Below are positions 1 through 6,076 of a stretch of 9,745 bases of DNA, one piece after another (position 1 is the stretch's first letter; each line of letters starts with the position of its first letter). Under the pieces are notes generated by a model, which was not told the origin of the DNA, ran no database searches, and was given only the letters and a program-made list of their open reading frames with translations. This DNA is from Ignavibacteria bacterium (GTDB taxonomy: Bacteria > Bacteroidota > Ignavibacteria > UBA10030 > UBA6906). The stretch lies in assembly GCA_029859455.1 (NCBI GenBank), contig JAOUDE010000079.1, forward strand, positions 1 through 9,745, in the 5' to 3' direction. Position numbers and translations under genes: made by a program.

Positions 1-806
1 TCGACGAGGAATTCAGCATCGAATTCTGTGGCGGCACGCATGTTCCTTCCACACAGGAGATCGGGCTGTTCAAGATTGTCTCAGAAGGGAGCATTGCCAG
101 CGGTGTGAGACGGGTCGAAGCGATTGCCGGTGAGGCACTCCGCCCTTATCTGGAGGAACAGTGGCACCAGCTTGACGAATCAGACCGGCAGCGTGAGCTG
201 CTTTTCAGGGAGAAGGAGACCCTGCTGGCCGAACTTGGAAAGAGTGCTCCACCAGGCGGATCCCCCGCCGCCACCCCTCCCAGGCCTGTCATCTCAGTGA
301 CCCGTGAGACGTTCGCCAGGCTCGAGGAATCCCGGGTGAAGAGTTCGAAGGCTGTCGAGGAACTCGTGCGGGAAATTGCAGACCTCAGGAAACAGGCCAG
401 CCGTCAGGCAGTCCGTGATGCCGGCGGTACAGTGACCGAACTGGTATCTTCCGCCGACCCGGCGGATGGAATCAGGGTCATTGCATCGGAGATCAGCGCG
501 GCGGACATGGACAGCCTCAAAGGAATTGGAGATACACTCCGGGCCGAGCTCGGCAGCGGGGTTGGAGTCCTTGCGGCCGTGAAGGAAGAGAAGGTGATGC
601 TGGTCTGTGTCGTGACCGACGACCTGATCCGGAACCAGAAACTGCACGCCGGAAGAATTGTGGGAGAAATCGCGGGGCGGCTCGGGGGCCGTGGAGGCGG
701 TCGCCCGCATCTCGCAACGGCAGGCGCCCGTGACGTCACAAAGCTGGCGGAAGTACTCAGCAGCGTCGATGGCATGGTGCGTTCATTGTTGATTTCAGCG
801 GAGTGA
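1..806 (+). CDS. alaS: Alanyl-tRNA synthetase, C-terminal part (5' end outside window)
   Basis: Charges tRNA-Ala with alanine and edits mischarged Ser/Gly-tRNA in the cytoplasm. The reading frame is open from base 3, giving 267 visible residues of a protein that is normally about 870-900 long, so the aminoacylation core lies upstream. Visible residues 7-14 read EFCGGTHV, the CxxxH half of the zinc site in the editing domain (Cys9, His13), followed by IGLFKIVSEGSIASGVRRVE, a family signature. A helical, probably coiled-coil region (about 50-135) follows, interrupted by a Pro/Ala/Gly-rich hinge at about 82-95. The C-terminal C-Ala (DHHA1) domain carries the glycine-rich GGRGGGRP motif near 228-235. 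The stop at 804-806 is 5 bp before the gmhA start, suggesting cotranscription. Identification is firm; only the 5' part is missing, because of the window edge. Confidence 0.97.
   Translation, partial: DEEFSIEFCGGTHVPSTQEIGLFKIVSEGSIASGVRRVEAIAGEALRPYLEEQWHQLDESDRQRELLFREKETLLAELGKSAPPGGSPAATPPRPVISVTRETFARLEESRVKSSKAVEELVREIADLRKQASRQAVRDAGGTVTELVSSADPADGIRVIASEISAADMDSLKGIGDTLRAELGSGVGVLAAVKEEKVMLVCVVTDDLIRNQKLHAGRIVGEIAGRLGGRGGGRPHLATAGARDVTKLAEVLSSVDGMVRSLLISAE
800..803 (+). promoter_or_regulatory. Ribosome binding site for gmhA
   Basis: GGAG lies 8 nt before the ATG at 812 and inside the last codons of alaS. It decides the start: a GTG at 803 in the same frame overlaps this site and has no purine-rich site of its own. 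Confidence 0.6.
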
Positions 807-811
807 TCCCC

Positions 812-1417
812 ATGACTGACCTTTCTCCAACGATCCTTCGCCGACACTCCTTCATCAGTGAAGAATTGCAGGAAAGCGCAGCGACCAAGGCGAAGATCAT
901 CGGACATTGCAGCGACGCGATCGTCAAGGCAGTCGACGCCATTATCGCCGCACTGAAGGACCGGAAGAAGATACTGCTGTGCGGAAACGGCGGATCAGCG
1001 GCAGATTGTCAGCACATTGCAACGGAGTTCGTGATCCGAATGAGCCCTGTCCTGAAGCGCCCCGGCATCCCTGCCATCGCTCTCACAACCGATTCGTCAC
1101 TCCTCACGGCCGGCGCCAATGATCTTGGATATGACCACGTATTCACAAGAAGTATCGAAACACTCGGAACTCAGGGAGATGTGCTGATCGGCATTACTAC
1201 GAGCGGAAAATCCGAGAGTGTCAACAGCGCGTTCCGTGCAGCCGGGAAGCTGGGACTCTGCACGATCGGTTTTCTGGGGCGTGACGGAGGAAACGCCATT
1301 GATCTGGTCGACATCCCGATCGTCATCCCTTCTGAGAACACGCAGAGAATCCAGGAAGGTCACATAACGGTGGGTCATATCATCTGTGCACTGGTGGAAC
1401 AGGAACTGTATGGGTGA
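812..1417 (+). CDS. gmhA: Phosphoheptose (sedoheptulose 7-phosphate) isomerase, SIS domain
   Basis: Converts sedoheptulose 7-phosphate to D-glycero-D-manno-heptose 7-phosphate, the first step of ADP- or GDP-heptose synthesis for lipopolysaccharide core, capsule or S-layer glycans; cytoplasmic. The product is 201 residues, close to the usual 190-200. A single SIS domain shows CGNGGSAADCQH (57-68), the TTDSS segment (92-96), TSGKS (130-134) and RIQEGHITVGH (179-189). By alignment with E. coli GmhA, the four metal/catalytic residues are kept: His68, Glu72, Gln181 and His189 correspond to His61, Glu65, Gln172 and His180. This favours a true heptose isomerase over a DiaA-like SIS protein. ATG 812 is chosen over in-frame GTG 803 because of the GGAG site. 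The 3' end overlaps the next gene by 8 bp. No other heptose-pathway gene (hldE, gmhB, hldD) is in the window. Confidence 0.9.
   Translation: MTDLSPTILRRHSFISEELQESAATKAKIIGHCSDAIVKAVDAIIAALKDRKKILLCGNGGSAADCQHIATEFVIRMSPVLKRPGIPAIALTTDSSLLTAGANDLGYDHVFTRSIETLGTQGDVLIGITTSGKSESVNSAFRAAGKLGLCTIGFLGRDGGNAIDLVDIPIVIPSENTQRIQEGHITVGHIICALVEQELYG
1401..1405 (+). promoter_or_regulatory. Ribosome binding site for the sugar transferase
   Basis: AGGAA ends 4 nt before the ATG at 1410. It supports that start over the longer in-frame GTG at 1386, which would add eight residues (MHWWNRNC) and lies deep inside gmhA. Confidence 0.5.
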
Positions 1418-2849
1418 CCCGCCCGCACCCTCTGCCCGCACCTCACGCGCCGGCGACTTCCTCATCACCCTGGTCACCATCTGCATCGATATCCTCGCCA
1501 TCGAAGCAGCGTTCCTGATATCCTACTGGCTTCGCTTCGACACTCTTCTGTTCGACCAGTTCGGGTGGACAGAGGCCGATGCCCCCCCTCTCAGAAGTTA
1601 TTTTCTCGGATCCCTCGTGGTTATCCCTGTCTGGCTGATGCTGTTTCAGTCACGCCGCATGTATTCCCCGAGGCGGAGTGTCAGTCTGGCCGACGAGCTC
1701 TTTGCGATCACGCGGATTGTCAGCCTCGGAATGCTGATGATCGCGTGCGCCGCATTCCTGTACAGGGATTTCTCGTTCTCGCGCATCGTATTCTTCATCC
1801 TCTGGGGAAATGCCATTGTGCTCGTCTTCACGGGAAGAGCGGTGGTCCTCTGGCTCGAGAGAAAGGCATACAGGAGGGGCCGACATCTCCGTCACGCGAT
1901 CATCCTCGGAAACGATACTCATGCAGAGGATATCCTCCGGAAATTGCAGAGGCATCCTTCGTTCGGCTTCCTTATTCTCGGCTATTTCGCCGAATCTCCG
2001 GCTCCCGGACTCGCCGAAGCCTCGTATCTCGGGACGATCCATGCAGCCCCTGCATACATCCGGGAACATGGTGTCGATCTCGCTTTCATTTCACTCCGCT
2101 CAGAAGATCACCCGATGCTCTTCGATTTCATCAGTGAATGTGAAGGGCTCAATATCGATTTCATGATGGTTCCGGACCTCCTCGAGGTCCTTGCCACCCA
2201 GATGCACCTGACCGAACTCGAGGGAATCCCCCTTCTTCGGATCAAGTCCGTCCCGTTTTCACTGTGGGGAAGAGTGATCAAGCGCTCATTTGATCTCCTG
2301 GTGTCCGTTGTTCTGATCGCGATCCTCTCCCCTCTTCTTGTCCTTGTGGCAATCCTGATCAAGCTGGATTCACGCGGACCGGTCTTCTTCAAACAGGAGC
2401 GGATCGGACTCGACGGTCATTCCTTCACGATGTACAAATTCCGGTCGATGAGGTCCGGCGCAGAACAACAGGTCCGCGAAGTGGTGCTCGGCATCAGGAA
2501 TGATCCGAGAAGAACAAGGGTCGGAGTCTGGCTCAGAAAGACCAGTGTTGATGAGATCCCGCAGCTGCTGAATGTCGTCCGCGGTGAAATGAGCCTTGTG
2601 GGCCCGAGACCGGAGCGGACGATCTATGTCGACCAGTTCCGGAAAGTCATTCCGAAGTACATCGATCGACACAGGGTCAAGACAGGCATCACGGGATGGG
2701 CACAGGTGAACGGATACCGCGGAGATACATCGATTGAAGATCGGATCCGGTACGACCTCTATTACATCGAAAACTGGTCGTTTTCGTTTGACATCAAGAT
2801 TCTGCTCCGGACCATCCGCGCAGCGATCGACTTCAAGAATGTAGACTGA
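1410..2849 (+). CDS. Undecaprenyl-phosphate sugar phosphotransferase (WcaJ/CpsE-type phosphoglycosyl transferase)
   Basis: An inner-membrane enzyme that transfers a sugar 1-phosphate from a nucleotide sugar to undecaprenyl phosphate, starting capsule, exopolysaccharide or O-antigen repeat units. Of 479 residues, the N-terminal third has four hydrophobic helices (about 17-39, 64-80, 99-117, 123-145). A Rossmann-like CoA_binding_3-type domain follows (about 160-280), then a hydrophobic, probably re-entrant helix (294-318) and the catalytic bacterial sugar transferase domain. Motifs include KQERIG (328-333), MYKFRSMRSG (341-350), the Asp381-Glu382 dyad in TSVDEIPQLLNV, GEMSLVGPRPE (392-402) and GITGWAQVNG (426-435). 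The Asp-Glu pair is the catalytic dyad in characterised phosphoglycosyl transferases. The length matches WcaJ/CpsE (about 460-480). The glycine-rich loop of the Rossmann domain is weak (ILGNDTHAEDIL), as in many members. The sugar cannot be told from sequence. It overlaps gmhA by 8 bp, so translation is probably coupled. Confidence 0.93.
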   Translation: MGDPPAPSARTSRAGDFLITLVTICIDILAIEAAFLISYWLRFDTLLFDQFGWTEADAPPLRSYFLGSLVVIPVWLMLFQSRRMYSPRRSVSLADELFAITRIVSLGMLMIACAAFLYRDFSFSRIVFFILWGNAIVLVFTGRAVVLWLERKAYRRGRHLRHAIILGNDTHAEDILRKLQRHPSFGFLILGYFAESPAPGLAEASYLGTIHAAPAYIREHGVDLAFISLRSEDHPMLFDFISECEGLNIDFMMVPDLLEVLATQMHLTELEGIPLLRIKSVPFSLWGRVIKRSFDLLVSVVLIAILSPLLVLVAILIKLDSRGPVFFKQERIGLDGHSFTMYKFRSMRSGAEQQVREVVLGIRNDPRRTRVGVWLRKTSVDEIPQLLNVVRGEMSLVGPRPERTIYVDQFRKVIPKYIDRHRVKTGITGWAQVNGYRGDTSIEDRIRYDLYYIENWSFSFDIKILLRTIRAAIDFKNVD

Positions 2850-2850
2850 A

Positions 2851-3174
2851 ATGATCCCCCTTCTCGTCTTCTATATTCATATCGTTTTTGTCGCTACCGT
2901 ATTCACGAAACGATGGCAGCAGGAGGGGCTTGGTGAAGGGATGCTGGCCGTGTTTTTTTCCGCTCTTATCTTCTTCGTCGGATGGTCGATGACTTCTTTT
3001 CTGGTTCGCCTGATCATGAGCGAAGGTTCCGGCATCATCATCGATCAGGACAGCGCCTCGCTCCTCCTTTTGACCGGAGTCGAAACGGTATTCTATTTTT
3101 TCTATTTTGGGGGTAACGAAGGACGCGGAAGGAACGAACAACGTGGAGCAGGAATCAGCGAAGGACAAAATTGA
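2851..3174 (+). CDS. Small three-helix membrane protein of unknown function
   Basis: I do not recognise this family. The 107-residue product has three strongly hydrophobic segments (about 2-18, 30-56, 67-88) and a short polar, Gly/Asn/Arg/Glu-rich tail (88-107). There is no signal-peptidase site and no catalytic motif I can see. Support for a real gene: its ATG comes 1 bp after the stop of the sugar transferase, the whole frame has clear membrane-protein composition, and nothing else explains the stretch. There is no good Shine-Dalgarno site, so translation probably depends on coupling to the gene before it. Position suggests a role near glycan assembly or lipid-linked intermediates, but that is only inference from context. 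Its last 20 bp overlap the end of the opposing tonB-like gene. Confidence 0.7.
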   Translation: MIPLLVFYIHIVFVATVFTKRWQQEGLGEGMLAVFFSALIFFVGWSMTSFLVRLIMSEGSGIIIDQDSASLLLLTGVETVFYFFYFGGNEGRGRNEQRGAGISEGQN

Positions 3175-3916
3175 ACGTGATGAAGCAGTTCTGATCGACC
3201 TGAGGAGCGGAATTGCCAAGAGGTTCAAAAATCCAGTTTCTGACTTCCTTCATCGCCGCATCCTCGAGCATCTTGTTCCCTTTCTGCACCGGCCGGAGAG
3301 TCCTGACGCGTCCACCCGACATCACCACTGCCTCAATCCTGATCTGAGCCTCGACATTGACCCCCTCCGGATACTGCGGCAGGTTTCCGGCAAGGAGCCG
3401 TCTCGTTCCACCGTCACCCCATTGCATCGAGTAGGCAACTGATTTCCCGACATCGCTCCCGTCGGCACCGGTCAGGCTTGGCCCGGCCTTTCTTCCCGAC
3501 TCGCCTGCGCCGTTGTCGGTTCTTATCCGCTCCGCATCTCCAAGAGATGCAAGCGACCGCTCCTTTCCGACAGCACTTTCTTCACGCTGAACACCGGAAG
3601 GACTGTACTGTTCTTCAATGACGGATTTGCGAACGACGGGCAGGGGTGGGTCGTTCTCGTCAAACCCGGGTGTTCGCTCCGGGAGGTCGACCGGAACCTG
3701 TTGGACCTTTTCTTTTTGAAGCAGAGGCTCAGAAGAGACAGACGGCGGAGTTGACGGAGCCGGATGCAGAGGAACATTCGATAATTTCCCCCAGCTCACT
3801 TCGATAAACTCGGGCTCAGTCCTCATCTCCGTCGCCTCCGTCAGGAACAGAATCAACCCCAGAAGGAGGTGAATGATCACCGATCCGGTCCAGCCTTTCC
3901 TGTCTTCCCTGCTCAT
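3155..3916 (-). CDS. TonB-family energy-transducing protein
   Basis: Predicted to carry energy from the ExbB-ExbD motor across the periplasm to an outer-membrane partner. The 253-residue product has a short cytoplasmic start, one N-terminal membrane helix (about 11-28) containing SVIIH, which matches the SxxxH pattern (Ser16/His20) of E. coli TonB, here Ser12 and His16. A long polar linker (about 30-175) is moderately rich in Pro, Ser, Glu and Lys but lacks the regular EPxP/KPxP repeats of enteric TonB. A TonB C-terminal-type domain (about 178-253) shows LPQYPEGV, a strand with GGRVRTLRPV, then EDAAMKEVRNWIFEPL. ATG 3916 is chosen for the GGTGAG just upstream; an in-frame TTG at 3949 would overlap exbD by 29 bp and has no binding site. 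It is the last gene of the operon, 4 bp after exbD. A TolA-like role is an alternative. Confidence 0.82.
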   Translation of the reverse strand: MSREDRKGWTGSVIIHLLLGLILFLTEATEMRTEPEFIEVSWGKLSNVPLHPAPSTPPSVSSEPLLQKEKVQQVPVDLPERTPGFDENDPPLPVVRKSVIEEQYSPSGVQREESAVGKERSLASLGDAERIRTDNGAGESGRKAGPSLTGADGSDVGKSVAYSMQWGDGGTRRLLAGNLPQYPEGVNVEAQIRIEAVVMSGGRVRTLRPVQKGNKMLEDAAMKEVRNWIFEPLGNSAPQVDQNCFITFNFVLR

Positions 3917-3919
3917 GAT

Positions 3920-3925
3920 CTCACC
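3920..3925 (-). promoter_or_regulatory. Ribosome binding site for the TonB-like gene
   Basis: On the - strand GGTGAG lies 3 nt before the ATG at 3916 and spans the stop codon of exbD. The spacing is short, but it is the only candidate and favours this start over the upstream TTG. Confidence 0.45.
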
Positions 3926-4325
3926 GTGAGTCAGCTGGTTCTGTGGCAATCAGGAAACGTGACGCACCGACTGTTTTCGCGATATCGATAACCTGTACGG
4001 TGCTCTGAAGGCTTACGTTCCGGTCCGCATTGATGACCACCACCTGATCTGTCCCGGCCATCACGTCAGAAAGCTCCCTGCCGAGCGTTTGCAGGGTCAC
4101 GGCCCTGCTGTTCAGAAAAAGCTCTCCCTGTTCCGTGAGAGTCAGCGTCACCTGGCGCTCGTCGATATTCTCAGACGTTTCCGCCTTCGGTAGCTGTACA
4201 CGGATTCCCGGCTGCACGACAAACGATGATGACAGAAGAAAGAAGATCAGGAGCAACAGGACAATATCCGTCAGGCTCGAAAAACTGAAGACTGTCAGCA
4301 GTTTGTTTTCCTGTTTGAGCCTCAT
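3921..4325 (-). CDS. exbD: ExbD/TolR-family biopolymer transport protein
   Basis: A stator-like partner of ExbB/TolQ that uses the proton gradient to drive TonB or TolA. At 134 residues it has the family's usual length. A short cytoplasmic N-terminus is followed by a single membrane helix (about 15-37) beginning with SLTDIVLLLLIFF. Asp20 in it is the conserved protonatable residue of ExbD/TolR/MotB. The periplasmic domain (about 40-134) contains the typical pattern ending VVVINADRNVSLQSTVQVID, followed by a predicted helix. Start ATG 4325 has GAGG 4 nt upstream, overlapping the exbB stop. Gaps are 6 bp to exbB and 4 bp to the TonB-like gene, giving a standard exbB-exbD-tonB order. Sequence alone does not separate ExbD from TolR; the TonB neighbour favours ExbD. 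Confidence 0.92.
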   Translation of the reverse strand: MRLKQENKLLTVFSFSSLTDIVLLLLIFFLLSSSFVVQPGIRVQLPKAETSENIDERQVTLTLTEQGELFLNSRAVTLQTLGRELSDVMAGTDQVVVINADRNVSLQSTVQVIDIAKTVGASRFLIATEPADSR

Positions 4326-4331
4326 AACGCC

Positions 4332-5036
4332 TCAGTCCTTCTTCCGGAAGTACTCATCGTCAAGAACGAGCGAACCGGATCCCCGGCCCGGATCCGATTC
4401 AGCCGGAGCAGGCGAACCCTTGGTCCGTTGGGGCGCAAGGATGTCAAGGAACTCCGTCGTGGTCACCTCCATTTCGTGTACGAATCGGGCGACACGCGTA
4501 ACGAAATAGTTATATGCGGCATAGGCCGGGATACCAACGATGAGACCGAACGCCGTTGTCAAGAGAGCTTCCCAGATCCCACCCGCCAGATCACCTGGAT
4601 TCACGTTGCCGGCAAGACTCTCGATCTGCTGGAACGCTCCGATCATGCCGGTGACGGTCCCCAGGAAGCCAAGCATCGGAGCAACACCTGCGATACTGGC
4701 GAGAACAGGAAGTCGCTTCTCCAGATGGTAGACCTCCCGGCGTCCTGCATCTTCCACAGCCTGCCGGACCTTTTCGTCCCCCTGATCAACCTTCATGATC
4801 CCCCGCCGAATGATGTTTGCAATCGGGGCATCCTTCTGAGAGCAGAATGTCAGCACACCGGCAAGATTTCCCTGATGGTAGATGCTCTTCACCTTCATCA
4901 TGAACTGACCGACATCCAGCCGCGCTTTCCTGAGTGCGAGGTAGCGCTCCACAGCGATGGCCAGTGCCGCCACGGAACAGACGAGAATCAAACCCATGAC
5001 GATCCCGCCCCGGGCGAACAAATCAAGAAAGTTCAT
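4332..5036 (-). CDS. exbB: MotA/TolQ/ExbB-family proton channel protein
   Basis: Inner-membrane proton channel that forms the motor with ExbD. The product is 234 residues, within the ExbB/TolQ range. Three membrane helices sit at about 8-30, 108-132 and 152-180, separated by the typical large cytoplasmic loop (about 35-105). Helices 2 and 3 carry the family core APMLGFLGTVTGMIGAF (119-135) and a run of small residues with Thr160/Thr161 (LLTTAFGLIVGIPAYAAYNY), where the ExbB/TolQ channel threonines lie. A polar tail (about 203-234), rich in Pro, Gly and Ser, extends past the core. ATG 5036 is preferred over in-frame GTG 5048 because GGAGGA lies 4 nt before ATG and overlaps the GTG option. It is followed by exbD after 6 bp and preceded by the HU-SPOR gene after a 47 bp gap. 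Confidence 0.93.
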   Translation of the reverse strand: MNFLDLFARGGIVMGLILVCSVAALAIAVERYLALRKARLDVGQFMMKVKSIYHQGNLAGVLTFCSQKDAPIANIIRRGIMKVDQGDEKVRQAVEDAGRREVYHLEKRLPVLASIAGVAPMLGFLGTVTGMIGAFQQIESLAGNVNPGDLAGGIWEALLTTAFGLIVGIPAYAAYNYFVTRVARFVHEMEVTTTEFLDILAPQRTKGSPAPAESDPGRGSGSLVLDDEYFRKKD

Positions 5037-5040
5037 CGTT

Positions 5041-5046
5041 TCCTCC
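5041..5046 (-). promoter_or_regulatory. Ribosome binding site for exbB
   Basis: On the - strand GGAGGA, 4 nt before the ATG at 5036, is the strongest Shine-Dalgarno match in the window and fixes the exbB start. Confidence 0.7.
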
Positions 5047-5050
5047 ACAC

Positions 5051-5079
5051 AGGATAAGTTTCATACGTGCTGACATCAA
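5051..5079 (-). promoter_or_regulatory. Possible weak promoter ahead of exbB
   Basis: In the 47 bp gap between the HU-SPOR gene and exbB, the - strand has TTGATG (5079-5074) and TATCCT (5056-5051) with a 17 nt spacer. Each matches the sigma-70 consensus at four of six positions. If real, it would let exbB-exbD-tonB be made separately from the upstream genes, with a leader of only about 10 nt. The match may be chance, and promoters in the Bacteroidota differ from this consensus. Confidence 0.2.
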
Positions 5080-5083
5080 CCTG

Positions 5084-6076
5084 TTAGCGACCGACTTGTG
5101 TGACCCAGGCGCCATTCTCGAGCATGCGGCCGAGCCTTTCTGCGGCTGTGGCCGCTTCCGCTCTGGATTCGTACCGGCCGACACGAACCCTATACCACCG
5201 CTCACCGTTCACGGTTCCCTCCTCGACGAATGCATCAAAATTCGCCGCCGTCAGTCTGGACATCTCGTCGTTTGCCTTGAATTTCGTCTCCCAGGAAGAG
5301 ACCTGTACGGTAAACGACCCGGTCTTCGATTTGACCGGAGGTTTCGGTTTCTCCGTGGGAACGGGGGTCGGCGTAGTAGGGGCAACGGTGTCCACAGCAA
5401 CAGGTTGCTGAATGACCGGTTCCGGAAGGGTCGCCTGCTGTACCTCTGCGGGTCCCCAGAGCCTGATGACCCCGAAGAAATGCAGGGCAAGTGTCAGCAG
5501 GGCCAGGATCAGAATCGCTATCAGGACCTGCATCAACGGTCCCGGACCGCGGCCTTCGTCCTCATCGTGAAGCGCGGGAGGTGTGGTCCTCCCTTCCTCT
5601 TCCTCACCCTTCAGATTGAATTTTGGCATATCTGGCTTCTCCTTTGTTGGGCTCGATGCTTTCTTTTGTGCTGCTTCTACCTCACCGGCAGAGACCTCAT
5701 GGTGCGTATCAACAATAACTTCCCTTCCTACCTGATCGACAAGCGGATCATAGGGTGGCTCCTTACCCGCATACGTTGTGCCCGGTCCGAGCGGGTGCTC
5801 TTCGTAGCGGCCGACCACAACATACTTCATATCACGATACCGCTCATTCACGGCCCCCGCCAGGTCGACATCCGCTTCAAAGTACGGCATCTTTCTGGTG
5901 CGCTTTATCCCGATGACACGAGTGCCGAAGGTACCGAAGTTGGGGATTTCAACCCGTTGTCCGCGCTGGAGCGCTGAAAGCAGAAAGACATAAAAAAGAT
6001 GGGACACCGAGGAGACCGTCGGTTCATCGGCGACTCCCCGTTCGACACACTTCTTCAGCAATTCATCGCGGGTCAT
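5084..6076 (-). CDS. Membrane-anchored HU-like / SPOR fusion protein
   Basis: 330 residues in four parts. An HU/IHF-like domain (about 1-82) begins MTRDELLKKCVERGV and has RGQRVEIPNFGTFGTR (38-53) and MPYFEADVDLAGAVNERY (63-80). A charged cytoplasmic linker (about 90-178) follows, then one membrane helix (about 182-203). A periplasmic Pro/Thr/Val-rich linker (210-252) leads to a SPOR domain (about 253-328) with FTVQVSSWETKFKANDEMSRL and WYRVRVGRYESRAEA. SPOR domains bind peptidoglycan stripped of peptides at division sites. HU-like domains of the HU-CCDC81 clade joined to SPOR are known from comparative genomics in Bacteroidota and relatives. The HU beta-arm is largely missing: 12 residues separate FGTF from MPYF, against about 25 in E. 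coli HU, so classical DNA bending is doubtful. There is no signal peptide, so the HU part stays in the cytoplasm. The start shares one base with the stop of the upstream HU gene (TGATG), so translation is probably coupled. Confidence 0.9.
   Translation of the reverse strand: MTRDELLKKCVERGVADEPTVSSVSHLFYVFLLSALQRGQRVEIPNFGTFGTRVIGIKRTRKMPYFEADVDLAGAVNERYRDMKYVVVGRYEEHPLGPGTTYAGKEPPYDPLVDQVGREVIVDTHHEVSAGEVEAAQKKASSPTKEKPDMPKFNLKGEEEEGRTTPPALHDEDEGRGPGPLMQVLIAILILALLTLALHFFGVIRLWGPAEVQQATLPEPVIQQPVAVDTVAPTTPTPVPTEKPKPPVKSKTGSFTVQVSSWETKFKANDEMSRLTAANFDAFVEEGTVNGERWYRVRVGRYESRAEAATAAERLGRMLENGAWVTQVGR

Noticed and set aside
9..27. Two GAATTC sites 6 bp apart, looking like a short direct repeat
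   Set aside because: They encode the conserved EEFSIEF part of AlaRS, so the similarity comes from coding sequence.
404..907. Open frame of 167 residues on the - strand across the end of alaS
   Set aside because: Its product is low-complexity (Ser/Ala/Pro/Arg) and it lies opposite well-conserved AlaRS C-terminal and GmhA coding sequence.
3073..3110. Terminator-like ACCG/CGGT stem (3073-3076 with 3086-3089) followed by a T-rich run on the + strand
   Set aside because: The stem is only 4 bp with a 9 nt loop, the T-run is interrupted, and it lies inside the third hydrophobic segment of the small membrane protein, where Phe/Tyr codons explain the T content.
5041..5083. Inverted ACAGG...CCTGT pair in the gap before exbB, considered as a regulatory hairpin
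   Set aside because: The arms are 5 bp with a loop of more than 20 nt and no T-run, so a stable structure is unlikely.
5096..5977. Long open frame of 293 residues on the + strand opposite the HU-SPOR gene
   Set aside because: The translation is Arg/Cys/Pro-rich with no recognisable domain, while the - strand frame encodes clear HU, membrane and SPOR segments.
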